The notes below the pieces were generated by a model, which was not told where the DNA came from, did no database searches, and saw nothing but the letters and a program-made list of their open reading frames with translations. From contig AP031351.1 in NCBI GenBank assembly GCA_037833965.1, forward strand, positions 22,270,501 through 22,334,500: 64,000 bases of DNA, read 5' to 3'. The position numbers were made by a program, and so were the translations under genes. This document shows, piece after piece, positions 32,801-45,400 of this stretch (position 1 is its first letter; each line of letters starts with the position of its first letter). The stretch comes from Marchantia polymorpha subsp. ruderalis (lineage: Eukaryota > Streptophyta > Marchantiopsida > Marchantiales > Marchantiaceae).

Positions 32801-34210
32801 AACTTCATAATTTATTATGCATTGAAGTGGTATAGTAAGTACAAGAATATGCAAGTTAAGAAAGATATTTATTGTTTTTTTTCTTTATAAAAAAAAACTA
32901 TTTGATATGCATAGTGAAGAGTATGAGATTTAACTTGAGAATAGAAAACCAATAGTTATACTTTTAAATGAATTTGAACAAATATGAAGATATGATAATG
33001 ACAATTATGACTACTAATATGTCGATGTTGAAAAAACTTTACTATAGCTCTAGTAACGTTAAAATAAAGAGCAAAGTGAGTTATGAACTTATTCATATAA
33101 AGCTAAAGCTAGTTGAATTGATGATTAAATAGGGAAAAGTTTACAAAATCAGTATAAATTTTAAATAATGAAAGCATGAGTTGATTTGACAACAAAAATA
33201 TCCGCCAATGTAAAGATGTATTCTAACTATACCTACTATATAGAATAGTAGGAATGAAAATGTAGAGATTTGATCTAATCATTTGAAGACTACAATCCAC
33301 TGTAACGTAACTACAAAATCTTATGCTTTGATTGTAGAAAATAGTAGAAAGTTAATTTTAGAAACTTTATAATCTTATGCTTTGATTGTAGAAATTAATA
33401 GAAAGTTAATTTTAGAATTACTGTTTATAACGTTTTAGAAAACATGATGCTTTTACACACAACAAACCTTTCATCTTCTTCAAGTTGGTGATACTACAAG
33501 TAGAATTCATTAAAGAGTTATCTCATTAGTGCTTATAAAAAAAAGGAAAAAAAATCCTCAATTCTGTAGTCTGTATATTCTTATTAGAATAAAGCAGTCA
33601 TATTTATAAATGATATCATGTTAAGAGAAGATCAATCAAACTAGTACATTTTTTTGATAATATGAGTGAACTATATAGATGAAGTTATTTGTCTTCATTT
33701 TCTCTTAACACTTGAAAAAAACCAATACAATTGTTGAAAAATGGATGGGTCTAAATTTTCCTGACTAGATTTGAGTTGAGAGAAGTCTTCAACTCAAAAA
33801 GAATCCAAACAAAGTTGAAAAAAGAAGATGGAAGAAAGTAGCTACAGTGAATAAGGTTATTGAATTTTCACATATGTTTATGATATAAAGATAACCCAGT
33901 AACATGTTCAACATGTCATACATTTTATTTTGGTACCCATCTTCACACAAATTGCTTACCGTGACCCATCAAGTTTCATTTCACCAGATGGACCCCACAC
34001 ATACTCAATGTTCTAGTATTAACCTACGGTGAAGGCAATTTTGATTTATCTACGTCGCTCCGTCAGACAGAGTCCTGTCTCGATGAAAGAACCCGAGGAG
34101 TTGAGGAGGCGCTGAATCTCGCGGCCTCGCGCGAAAAGAGGCATCTCCAAAGGGCTTCCGCTGTGACGGGAGAGGGACTGGAAATGGTTATTCATCACTC
34201 TCACGAACAA
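29861..34210. other. Intergenic; upstream region of NPF, then AT-rich desert
   Basis: 29.9-31.9 kb has moderate GC and should contain the NPF promoter and the missing first exon. I searched for a GGW-type NPF N-terminal segment and did not find one. Open frames such as 31308-31709 (minus) have no domain. From 32 to 34 kb the DNA is AT-rich, without genes, and holds the direct duplication at 33318-33417. Confidence 0.45.
33318..33417. repeat. Direct tandem duplication, 54-bp period
   Basis: A 46-bp segment beginning ATCTTATGCTTTGATTGTAG occurs at 33318-33363 and again at 33372-33417 with two or three differences. A 54-bp period with a partial second copy. Confidence 0.85.
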
Positions 34211-34381
34211 ATACTCACACTATAGTTTGCTTTGTATATGTATAGGAAAAGGCTTTAGAACTTGTTCGGTGTGTGCAGATGGTACTCCACTAACGAACAC
34301 ACCGTACACAAATTCTAAAACCTGTTCCTGTACACATATGAACGGGGGTAAAACAAAGTTTGCTGGATACAGTGAGTAATT
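34211..34381. mobile_element. Foldback (MITE-like) element, about 170 bp
   Basis: Almost the whole element is one imperfect inverted repeat centred near 34290. The left arm contains ACTCAC, AGTTTGCTTTGT, ATGTATAGGAAAAGG, TTTAGAACTTG and CGGTGTGT. The reverse complement of the right arm gives ACTCAC, AGCAAACTTTGT, ATGTGTACAGGAACAGG, TTTAGAATTTG and CGGTGTGT. Ends ACTCAC...GTGAGT are flanked by AAT on both sides, a possible 3-bp duplication. No coding capacity. Confidence 0.7.
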
Positions 34382-35897
34382 TACTCCAATTTTTCACATG
34401 ATGTTGCATTCTTGTTGATGGATGAAACATTTCTATGGATGTTTAAAAACATCTCAACATCATTTCACGTTATGATTCATATATGTGTTCCTGGATTGAA
34501 GATCTTCTATACACAGTTTCAAACACATCAGAAGATTGTTGAAGAGATTAAAGATGAAGCATTCAAGGCAGTATAGGATGATTGCTGTGATGAGAAGATA
34601 TTTATATGAAATGTAACTTGCCATATATTAATAGGGTTTCTAGTATGCATGTGGATGCTATCAGTAAGTTGTTGGATAAAATAGCGTGAGTAACTTTGGG
34701 TATCAGGTTTGTAAGAGGTTATACTAGTGTTGATGAGAGGAACGAGCAAATGTACGCATGCCAGAGAAATGAGCGCTTTGTCGACAACTTTAATCACGAC
34801 GAAGAAACTTGTTGCTGAGATTGAGAGGCAATTTGATTGTATATACTTCAGAAGATGCTAGCGTGAGTTGTCAGGACCCCGCTGCCAAAGTCAGTACGAA
34901 CGGTGGTGGAGATGTTCAGATCGCATGACTTAGGCAGAGAGTTACTTGCGTGACAGTGGAATCCGGTCCCTTGTTTGGGGATGTTTGGGGATGTTCAGGC
35001 GAAGTGTGTGGTGAATCCGATTGCGCTGATGTAAGACTTTCCTCATGGACTGAAGCCTTTGGACGTTCGGGGGCTGAACAAGTCGAAAATGTATGACTCC
35101 TTCCGTTTGCTCATCTCTGTGTGCTTGCAGCTGCTTGTCAAGAGTGTTTCTTCAGCATGTGGATAACTAGTAGCATGCCAGAATCTGTGATACCGTGCTG
35201 CAGTCTGACGTGCTGCACGCAGAGTGGTCAATGTGCGCTCCGTACGACAAGTAATCAACAAACGGCAATTCTGAACAAAACAAGAATGCTCGTGCTGTGT
35301 AGAAAACGAGGAAAAGACCTGTACGCGAAGTCTTTGAGAGAAAGGTGTCGACCTTTTGACCGTGCCAGCTATTGGGTCATGATCGTAGATGTCACAAATC
35401 GAGCCTCGGAATCTTCCCCAAAATTTCATGGTCGCTCTTGCACTGATGCAGTCAAAGCGATTACAGTATATTTGTCCGGAGAAGAAGTTTATCACATGCC
35501 TATGACATGGCCATGGCAGAGCAGAGTCAGAGGAGTGACAGCATTTATTGCAGCTCTAGTTCATTCACGCCCAATGCTCTTGCGGTGTTTCGAACCTCAT
35601 CTCAAATGCTGGATACACAATAAAAAAAACTGAGCTGGTCAATACAAGGTGACCATGCATACAGCTGAGACATACGGAATATAATGATCGAAGTGAACAA
35701 CAAATCATTGACCGCGAAATACCGAACATTCTCTGACACGACTCTTCAGCCTGTAAACGTACGTTCCAAATATTCTATAGCTCAACACAGTTTCTCCGAC
35801 CAAGCCGGATGGACATTTTGCTTCGACAATCTGTCATAATCTATTTACATCGCTGAAATCAACTTGCTGTGGTAATGACGTCATCAACTCTTCTGAT
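34382..35897. other. Intergenic, no supported gene
   Basis: Overlapping opposite-strand open frames at 35043-35495 (minus) and 35121-35633 (plus) lack known domains, and I do not call either. The last few hundred bases before 35898 would hold the 3'UTR of the RRM gene on the minus strand. Confidence 0.4.
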
Positions 35898-38800
35898 TTA
35901 ATCCTTTTTGGGAGCAGAGTACTTGGCCAAAGCCTCTGAAAAAATCTCCCTCTCCCGTTTCCTCAGCCTGCAGGAAAGAAACATGTACCAGAGAAACTTA
36001 AGATACGAAGTTATCATGAGCTCCTAATCATGCTAATCATCTGGCAAACACGTAAAAGCTACTGGATTACCAACTGGGAACAGTGAGTAAGGGAAATCGA
36101 CAGTGGACAAGGAACCTGTTAATAAAGAGTAATCCTTCCGTGCGACACACTAGAATCGGAGAATGAATCAATAGACCATCTCCAGGTAGAATTCAGAGCT
36201 CACTAGACGATGGTCAGTCCAAACCAGCACTCAATGGGATGCACATAGTCAGATGATCATGGTTACGATAATCATAACGATACGATAATAATCATACGAT
36301 AATAAACGATAATCTTTACTGTATATGTCTTCGACTTAGTGAACTACGTATTCATGAGCAGTAGGCATTCAGAATCTTCTTTGTAAAGTACATCTGTTCG
36401 CCAGTAAATTTTTCTTCCGCAAAGAATCATTGTTGAATTCAAAGTTATTACCTGCTTGACGCTCCCAGCTTCTGGCGGGGTGGAGGCCTGGATCTTTTGT
36501 TCTTTGAGGTTTCCTCAGTCGCAGTCTGAGGATCCTTTGGGGCATTCTTGGCGGCAGATTTTCCTGATGTAGACGTCGGTTTGCCATTAGAAACATTGCT
36601 GTCACGCAGACCAGTCCTCACCCTACCCAGAAGTCGCTTTTCTAAGGATTCGATCTTAAGTTCCCGTTCTCGTACATTGACTTCAGGCTCCTTATCCGTG
36701 AATTCCACAGAATTTCTCTTATTCAGTTGGGATTGCAATTCCTTTAATTTCGCCTCTAGTTCCTTAATTTTAATTTCTTTCTCGTCTCCTTCAGACTTTT
36801 TTGCTGAAAGAGTCGAATCTACTCTGCTTTCTCCAATACTTGTAGTCCTACCAAATCCTTTTCCACTACCTCGTGTTCTAGAATATCCTTCATCGTCGTC
36901 GTTCAGGACAACCTTTTGCTCGCCAGTCTCTGCACTGATAGGACGTGCCGAGAATGATTCAGACTCAAAACCTTTAACTGAACGTGGCCTCTTGAAGTCT
37001 TCCACCATACTCGCAGAAAGCGTCGAACTGCCAACTTCCTCTGAAGATGAGTAGACACTTTCATCCTCTTCTTCAATTTCCATATCTAGCTCCAAATCAT
37101 CGTCATTCTCAAGTTCATCCCATATCTGCTGCTCCAGCACAAACAGATCCGCATGCTCTTCTTCTTCTTCAGGGATACCGACATCGGCAAGGTCCGCGTT
37201 CGAAGGAAGAGACTTCGAATTTGTTCGAGTTGACTTTCTGACATCAGAAGCAACCCCTACAGCAACTGAATCTTCACCGGACGAAGGGCTTGTTGCCGAA
37301 GCCACAGCGGATGAAGGTTCTCTAACACCAAGTCGAGGGCCGTTTGAAGGTTGACTGCGAGACACTTCTTTGAAAGGGCTGCTTGTCTTGGCCAGTTCAC
37401 AAGAGATTCTCTTTTCTACCTTCCCAAAAACAATAGACTCGCCATTGTACCTCTCGATGAACCTGAGTTACAAATACGAACGAGTTTTGTCAACACGAGA
37501 TATTCTCGAACAAAAAGTGAAGATGGAGAGAAACGATTACCGATACAGCTGTAATAAAGTCAGTCAAATTCAGGTATAAAGAAATGAACACAGAACAACC
37601 TGAGTAGCATATTCACAGTAACGGTGGCAATTTACTTACTCTTCTGCATCATCCAGAGTAGCAAATGTCAGGAATGCGAGGCCCTTGCAGACAGGCTCTC
37701 TTGTCTTCTCGTTTCCACCCACGAGAGGGCGAATATGTAATAAGCCCGAGGCTGATCTTAACGCTGCTCGCATATCCCTTTCGACATTCCTCTTCTTAGG
37801 AAGATTTCTAACAAACACTTCTACCCCATCAGGCTGTGTGTCACTACCTGCACGCGGGAGATTCTTGACGTCAAGGTGACTTTCGAGGGAACAGCTTCGA
37901 CGTAAAACTCGACAAATAGACGAGGTGGTGACTGGACGTTCTCTTGCCACAAAGAAAAGATCTGACACAAGGCAGAAGGGAACCTGCTTTTTTCGCTGCT
38001 ATAATTGGCGGTGTAGGCTTCTTGTTCTTGGCGGCAGCTTTGACTGCAGCTTGTGCTATCTGATCACGCTTGATTTCCTCTAGCAAACGCTCTTCTAGAG
38101 ATGTGTCATACTCCTTGCCTCCTCCGAAACCAGAAGGTTTTTTCTTTATCCATTCTTCCATATCCAGAATTCCGCTGTCCTCATCGTCAGAATCCTCATC
38201 GCTTTCGTCGTCATCCTCAAATTCGAGAACTGGATTTCGTTTTGGTTTCGAAGCAGAACATGTTTGCTTCGAGCCGCAACGGTATGAGTTCAATGAGTGA
38301 ACCGGAAGCTGCAACCACACGACCAAAGATAAAGATGAGGGAAAACGTGAGAAAGGTAAGCGCTTGTTCCTGGTACAATAGCGACCTTGGTCGAATTTGA
38401 CTATATGCTGGAAACTCCGCAAGGACAATCAGCAGGGAACGACCCATGACGGTTCCCCCTCAGAGACTATACACTCAGGAGTCAATCTCTTGCTTTCCGA
38501 AACCTGTGTTTCTGTAGGGTACGCCACCTTTCACACTGTTAACTGTTTTCAGCACGTATGCACTACGAAGAATTTGAACTTTCGAAGATTATGGAACTCT
38601 GTCGAAGCGCGACGGAATTGTTTTTAGTGCTGACGGTTGCAGTCCATGTAATGATTATAACCATCTTAAATGCCGACGATTGTAGGTGCATATCGAATAT
38701 AATGTTAAAACTTTGCAGGCTGCAATGTGCGGTTTTCGTGAGACGTCTAGTTACGATGACTTCATTGCCAAACAATGGATCACTTCTTCACAAATAAAAA

Positions 38801-39261
38801 AGTAAAAAAGATGAAGATAGCTGAGGAACTCTCTTTACTTGGAAACCTACGCAATTCCCTTCTCAGGTTCGACTACGACGGCTCGTCAGAGGTTCCACTC
38901 ATAATCAACCGTACGAAACGTTGAAACCAAGGCCATCGCGGCATCATGAGCTTGAAGAGCAATACGCAGTGGCAAAGCCATAATTCGGAGTCCTCCGGTG
39001 ACAAGAAGCCAAATTCACAGGCAAAATGTGAGAGTTACTAATTAGCCGAGAGTCAACCACACTCGATGATTCCAGCGGGCGAATTTCACATTCTTCGAAA
39101 GCAGCTCAGGTAGAGAGGGCGATAGATGAGTTTACCACAATGGCGGCACGGTTGGCAGCGGACACGCGCACACCATACGGTGAGGGTCGACATATTCCAG
39201 CTGCAGTCGGCAACGATGGAGGGCAAGACCACAGCCTCTGTTCCAGACAGGAAGCGGCCAT
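35898..39261 (-). CDS. Plastid-targeted RNA-binding protein with one RRM and long acidic/coiled-coil region
   Basis: Five exons on the minus strand: 39136-39261, 37984-38308, 37640-37847, 36452-37462 and 35898-35967, all frame-compatible, giving about 579 aa. Exon 1 starts MAASCLEQRLWSCPPSLPTA, a Ser/Ala-rich, acid-free stretch typical of a chloroplast transit peptide. Exon 2 is very acidic (EFEDDDESDEDSDDEDSG). Exons 3-4 encode one RRM: VEVFVRNLPKK (RNP2-like), then CKGLAFLTF (RNP1-like), ending in GKVEKRISCELAK. A low-complexity acidic stretch follows, then a predicted coiled coil (KIKELEAKLKELQSQL) and a basic tail (KREREIFSEALAKYSAPKKD). Length and plan resemble plastid single-RRM proteins such as Arabidopsis RBD1, implicated in 23S rRNA maturation, but that assignment is tentative. 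Exon 1 was chosen because its donor phase fits exactly; no other upstream ATG does. Confidence 0.8.
36264..36314. repeat. Short ACGATAAT-type simple repeat in RRM gene intron
   Basis: Repeated CGATAATCAT/ACGATAAT units inside the last intron (35968-36451) of the RRM gene. Likely a slippage-generated simple repeat. Confidence 0.6.
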
Positions 39262-40548
39262 AGCTCTCCCCTGTCTCGAGACGAACACAAGCTTGCTGGT
39301 ACGCTGCAATCAGTCCTGGAACGTTTGAATATCTCCCTGTTCCCTCAGTTCACTCCTCCCCGTTCGACGCACAGAACCTTCGGCTAGACGACAAAACTAT
39401 CACATCGGTAGATCACTCGCATCCCTCATCTTGCGTTCGCAAAGAGCTGACGATAATCTCTCTACAAGATTATGACCATCTCGCCTCTATCCTGGCAAGA
39501 AATCATCTTCGACAAAAGAGAACAAAGAAAACCCTCGAAAAGTGTGCGGAAGGAAGGTAAATGTGCGAACAATGTCAAACATGTTTAGACAAACATGCGT
39601 GGCGGTCTTCAGATGATAGGAATCTTCAGGTAACTGAGGGGAATGCATTAATGCACTAATGGATACATTTTTGTACGCGGCTGAATTATCCAGAGCTATG
39701 AACGTTGTTGCTTCCATTGAATATCACGCAAAAATAATCCAAAACCTGAAATTAAGCCAGACATGATGAAAATGATTTGAACCTCAATGCGGAGAAATTC
39801 GCTATCAACTTGCAACGCTTAGATGGACATCAGTAGTATACAAAGCACGATAGGGCACCGAAATAAAACAAGATGTTTTAAACCCCCACACGCGAAAATA
39901 TTAGTCTCTAAAGTAAATGAAGTCATGAGCAAATAAATGTACATGCTTTCCAACATGTCTCCACATGTCATATCTGGCAAATCTAACGCAGTTTCAAAGT
40001 TATCTAGTGGCATCAAAAGAGCGGTTAAGAAGTTTGGACAGGATACAAATTCTTAAATTTAGATAATCTATACACGAGTCAATTCTACATTATATCATTT
40101 TCAAGAAATGCACACTGGAATGTGCGATTATTATTCCAATATGTATTGCCAGATTACAAACTGATTATAAATCCATTCATGTGAAAATTGCTGCCTGCTC
40201 ACTGCACCACACGAATCGTTGTACATTTGACGATTGTCGCGGACATTCTTCTGGGTTGCCATGAATGAGCGTGGAGTCGTGGACCAGAAGACGAGGAGAG
40301 CAAGTAACAACATCGCAAGTTCGAATTTCAAACCAGCAGGCAAGAGGTGAATGATCGCTGACCTATTTATTGGATCGGAATGTCCAAATTAGTGCAAAGC
40401 TGACTGTGCGCCCGTGCTGCGAATAGCGGGCGTAGTGAGGACCCGGGTGGCAAACCCCTGACGATACCCTAAGAACGAGCGTGCTTGAACGCACGAGCCC
40501 ACGAGGCGCAACGCTGTGAGCGCGATAGCAAGCGCAAAGAGCAGGCAG
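39262..40548. other. Intergenic region between divergent RRM and WD40 genes
   Basis: The two flanking genes point away from each other, so this interval holds both promoters. I see no gene in it. Short open frames (for example 39487-39717 minus) are unsupported. Confidence 0.5.
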
Positions 40549-40559
40549 AGGGTTTAGGG
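40549..40559. promoter_or_regulatory. Telo-box (AGGGTTTAGGG) upstream of the WD40 ribosome-assembly gene
   Basis: AGGGTTTAGGG, about 195 bp upstream of the ATG at 40754. Telo-boxes are known in plants to be enriched in promoters of translation and ribosome-biogenesis genes, which fits the downstream MAK11-type product. Regulatory role here is inferred. Confidence 0.6.
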
Positions 40560-40753
40560 ACCGAAGAGGGAGACGACGTTGAAGAAACGGGGCTCGGAGC
40601 AGGATGTTGTCGATCTTCCGCAGCATCGAGTACAGCGACAATCGTTATTCACCTGGACATGTGAAGGGACTGCTGGATGGTCCGATGCTGTAGTTCGTAT
40701 TACGGATTGGGGAGTTGAATTCTTCGTCGTCGTCGTCCGAGAGGTGGGGAGAG

Positions 40754-42412
40754 ATGAAGTTGGTGGCGGGGTCTTACGAGCGTTTCTTGTGGGGATGGAA
40801 GGTGCAAGCGAACGAGAAGAAATTGCAGCTAGCTTTTTCTTACCCTGCTCATTTGGGCCCAGTGAAATGCATTGCAGCGTGCGGGTCGATTGTGGCCACT
40901 GGCGGTTCGGATGATACCATCAAGGTTTATGACGTGGGCGCGCAGAAGGATATGGGATCTCTGTATGAACATCAAGGGGCTGTCACATGCTTGGATTTTT
41001 TGAAACCGGAGGTGTCTCACCTCAACCGTCCCACTCACTTGTTCAGCGGCTCTGAGGATGGCACGATTTGCATATGGGACACCGATTCCTGGATTCACCT
41101 CAAGACTATGAAGAGCCACAAAACAGCCGTGAACAGCTTGTCTGTGCACCGTTCGGGCAAAGTTGCCCTGTCCGTCGAGAAGGATGGCCACTTGAAAATG
41201 TGGAATCTTCTCAAGGGTCGATGTACCTTTACCACGAAGCAGTCCTCCGAGTCCACTTGGATCAAGTTTGCACCCCAGTCCGGGGAATCTTACTCCGTTG
41301 TCAAAGAGGAGAAGCTGGAAATTTACAATGTCGAAACCGGGAAGATGCTGCACACTTGTGATAATGAGAAGCGTGTACTCTGTATGGCCCAGAACCAGGT
41401 GAGAATGCGATTTCCTTGGATAAGCATTTCATCCTTCTCGGTGATGGGGGTTTTGGAGACGAATGATGAATCCGATATTGATGGCGACTTTGACCAGCAG
41501 TGCCCTTCGAATCCGTAAATTTTGACTTTGAGTAGATGAGTGGAACTAAATCTATATGTCGAGATACTATTATGCCGAAAATCTTGAGACGTGAATAAAG
41601 AGTGTGCGTCTGGAAGGTCTGCTGCATATGTTGAGTATATCACCCGAGATGTCTGTACTGTCTGTAGGATGACTTGATTTTCACCGGTGGGGAGGATAGT
41701 ATAATCAGGTGTTGGGACACAAGGAGCGGGCAGCTAGCCATTACTGTGCCCAATGCCCATTCCAGTCGCATTAGAGGAGTGGCGCTCTTGAACTCTCGGC
41801 AAGGTGCACTGGAGTCTGGAGAGATCCCTCAATTTATTGCCTCGGCTTCCTCAGATGGAACCGTGAGAATCTGGGACACTCGAATGGTTCAAGAAGCGAA
41901 TGACCCCATGTCGCCAGAACCCATCTTTGAGACCTCGACCAAGTCACGACTTACTTGCCTCGTTGCTTGTGGTTCAATGAGAAGTAAGTCTTCATCCCTT
42001 TCTTATTTGCTGCTCCCTCCGTTTTGTCCGTGTCTAGCTTTCATTCAACTTGTTCATTTTTTCATTTCTCGTCAATTGCAAATCTCCTCGAAACTTTCCT
42101 CTTGTGTAAGTGTCGCAACGATGCTTTAAATGAGGAGCTGGGACTGAATATCTATGTCGGCTGGCAGAGGCTGGTTCCTTGAATACGGTTCCTTCTAACG
42201 AGGAAGGATCCAGAGATGTTGGTAAAGAAGCTGCCGATGCACAACCACTTACAAAGAAACGAGTTGCAGACGGATCAGCTTCATTAAAGTCTTCTAAGGG
42301 AAGTGACAAGAGTCAGAAGAAAGTACACGCGACTTCGAGTGTCAAGGTCGAAAAAGCTACCACTGGAGGACGGAAAAAGAGGAAGAGAAGTCAAAAGAAT
42401 GCCAAGTCATAA
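40754..42412 (+). CDS. WD40-repeat protein, PAK1IP1/MAK11 type (60S ribosome biogenesis)
   Basis: MAK11/PAK1IP1 proteins are nucleolar beta-propellers needed for 60S subunit maturation. Three exons: 40754-41398, 41668-41983 and 42168-42412, together about 401 aa. The ATG at 40754 gives MKLVAGSYERFLWGW, the conserved family start; further upstream the frame has no ATG. Repeats visible: AHLGPVKCIA with GGSDDTIKVYD, HQGAVTCLDF with SGSEDGTICIWD, HKTAVNSLSVHRSGKVALSVEKDGHLKMWN-type sequence, then TGGEDSIIRCWD and SASSDGTVRIWD. The C-terminus is Lys/Arg-rich (GRKKRKRSQKNAKS), consistent with nucleolar localisation. Confidence 0.93.
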
Positions 42413-45400
42413 AATCCGCCCATTCTGGAAGTTTCCGCGGTTAGTTTTCTCACTCATGTTTTCACAAGGCTGCTAGTTCTGCTCATATTAGTTGGGACTA
42501 AGCTTCCCGTTGGCTACATTGTAGATATTTGATCTTCAGGTTGCCTGTTGTTGAGCATTCTATGAGGGGAGCCAGGAAGTAAGCTGACTCTTAGGCTAGA
42601 TAATCTTTTGTTTTGAACTTCTGGGTACGTGATTAAACGTAACGTGAAATGTGTTCTAGCAGAACAATTGTTGACCATCGTTTTTGTCACAAGGAATCCA
42701 TGAGTTTCGCTGGCAACGTTAACACTTGCAATCTGGCCGTGTTTTTCCTGATTCGTTTCTGCCTGGGTAGGTCACGGTTGCAGCCCTATGCTACCGTACT
42801 GATCAAGACTTACCAGATAAAAAACACGTTATTCTAGAAACGGTTGCCGAGTGTATCAATGGGTGCTCGTGGTTAACGCACTATCGTGCATTAACAACGA
42901 GAAATAACCTAACCCTAACCACGATATCGTGCATTATCGTGCATTTCTTACTTTTAAGTTGACTGAGCCCTCTTCCAGATCGATGTTGTATGTCTTGGGA
43001 ATTTTTCTTCAGCCCGTCTTGGTTGTTTTTCCTACCGGATGCTGGGCCAGTTCTTGTCCTAGGAGACTAACTCTAAGCCCTGGCGGTTCTGGCTTGTACA
43101 CGGGCGGTAATGTATTAGATATGTTTATTCTGTATGAGGACTATGTTCCACTTTCTATCAGATAGTACCACCTGGTCTGAATTATCTTCTGATCGGTATC
43201 CCAGCGTTCTATTTCAGCCTGTGTATTCCAAGTGTTCGAAGATTTTGAGTTGCAACTAATTTCTAGGTCCTCACGATTGATAGTAAAAGCTGAAGTGTGC
43301 TCATGTGCCTGCAAAAGTACTCTGCCAATTAACCGTATGTCGTGAATGGGTGTACAATTTGGTTCTCGTTGCTGATTTTTTTCATGCATTCAGGTTGCCG
43401 GATCGTCCTATTGGCCGCGATTGGATTGAAGAAATGCACCTGTTCCAGCACAAAAACTTCCTCATTTTTTGATAGATATGACAGCAGAGACTGTAGGATG
43501 GATCAGAGGAGTCAGCCTCTGACTTGGAAGTTATGAAAGTCTTGTCAAGGCTGCTCGGAAACTGCTGGCATCTAGATTAGGACCTGGTTTACATGTCATT
43601 ACCATCATAGAGGTCTCACTCCACACATTTTTGACCGATCTATGTACCGTGCTGTATCAACGAGTAGAAAGTGCGTTAACTTAGATTTAGTATGTACAAA
43701 TATTCAGGGTTTTGTAATGTGATTATTTTGAGTAAAAGGTTCCTTGTCATGAATTTTGTGCACAAGACGACTGCGGTGGTCTGGTTTACTCATGGTACTG
43801 CGGGTCATGGGGCCTTGTGGTCACGTTTACACGTGGACGTCGAAACCCGTGGACCACCGGTGGCCCTGACAGATGGAGTGACAGATTCAACTGTGACTGC
43901 CGAAGGAAAGAGAACGAAGTTGCACATGGACCGGCATGGTATGGGAGCGTCCTTGTGGCAAACATCCTGAGGAAATGTGGTAAATTGAAGACAGTTGACG
44001 AATGAGCCGTTCTTTTGGTACTTCGTCCCTTCATAACAAAGAAAGAGTGTCTTTTGTGGTCATGAAAACAAGAACAGTGCAAAAATGTGTGTACTCGGAT
44101 ATACTGCGTACTCTTCTATCACATTTGGGAAACAATGTATGCAATCAAACATCGTAAAGCGCCTATAGAACCATCATGATTCTGGAGCTTTGAACTCGTC
44201 TTGATTGATGCTCGACAAGACTAAGAACAGACAGTAATTAGTGTTGTCTGCAGTATCAAATCCTTTTACTCTTCATACTCCAATTACTGTCGACAACAGT
44301 AACATTCACCAATGAAAGAGGTCGCTTGGCGAGTATACTCACGTATTTACTACAATGAGAAATACGCAGTATTATTGTTCTCTTGATTTATTTGTATGAC
44401 TATTTACCTACCAAATTTTAACATGGAGTGAAGTAAATCGCCTAGAGAGTGGTAGCTATGCCCAATGAATACAAAGTAGGTGTTTGATCATGTCAATTCT
44501 GTTTGTAAAAATCGTAAGAGTACTTTAGAGTTTGTAACATTCTCTTATATCTTAATACAGTTTTAGACTTGAAATCATTCACTCTCCAGGATAAGCTCTT
44601 GACAAATTTCGATGATTAACATAAATTAATATAGAATTATTAAATAAAAAGAGTATCTTCCGGTTATAATGTTGCACTAAAAAGAATATAGACATTTTTT
44701 TAAATCATCATTATGCTTCTGTTTCTATTAATAGATGCTTGTAACGATTGTTAAGAGATTATGATTTTGTTCAAGAACGAGAATTTAATTCTAAACACCC
44801 AAGTCATGCATATTACTAAAATCTGGTAAACTTGATTATAAAAATTATATCATTTTTACTTTAAACCATTATTTATTTGCGGAAAAACAGTTGTAATTGG
44901 GTATGAATTGCCTTTTGATGTTTTTATATTATCAAATACAATATTATAGGAAAAAAATTAATTATTGTTTTCTTATAATGAAATCATATCTTTATGTTTT
45001 AGATAACATGTCAATTTATTTAACATAAAATAAATAAAAATATGAAATGAAAAATAACAAATTCACACAGCAGTTGGTTTTTGTTCTAGTCTCTCAATAT
45101 TTCATTTAGAAAAAATTTGAAAATATCTTGAAAAAATTTAAACCATATATATATATATATATATATTCATTCATATGGATGTATGCAGGTTGTGATACAC
45201 AATAAGATATTGCAGTTATAGCTAGAAAGTATTATATTGTATATAGATATATATAATAATGAATTCATTCATAATTGAATTTCAGTATATAATAACGTGT
45301 CAGTATAAACAGTTCTATTTTTAAATTAATTAAATCCATAAATTCTCAATCATTTGAAATTAAAAGAATTTAAAAAAAATTAAATATGAATTTAAATGCA

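Noticed and set aside
35121..35633. 170-codon plus-strand open frame
   Set aside because: Starts at a non-ATG codon, has no domain and overlaps a similar open frame on the other strand.
37848..37983. Alternative coding extension of the RRM exon through this segment
   Set aside because: It gives a cysteine/arginine-rich stretch not fitting the RRM. A GT-AG intron of 136 bp here restores the frame AAKKAG-SDTQPDG exactly.
38309..38447. ATG at 38447 as start of the RRM protein
   Set aside because: No donor in the required phase follows it. The exon at 39136-39261 joins in phase and supplies a plausible transit peptide.
42906..42921. TAACCTAACCCTAACC stretch resembling telomeric repeats
   Set aside because: Only about two imperfect units and not the plant TTTAGGG period; too short to call an interstitial telomere.
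45144..45166. (AT)n run
   Set aside because: Ordinary dinucleotide microsatellite; noted in the interval description only.
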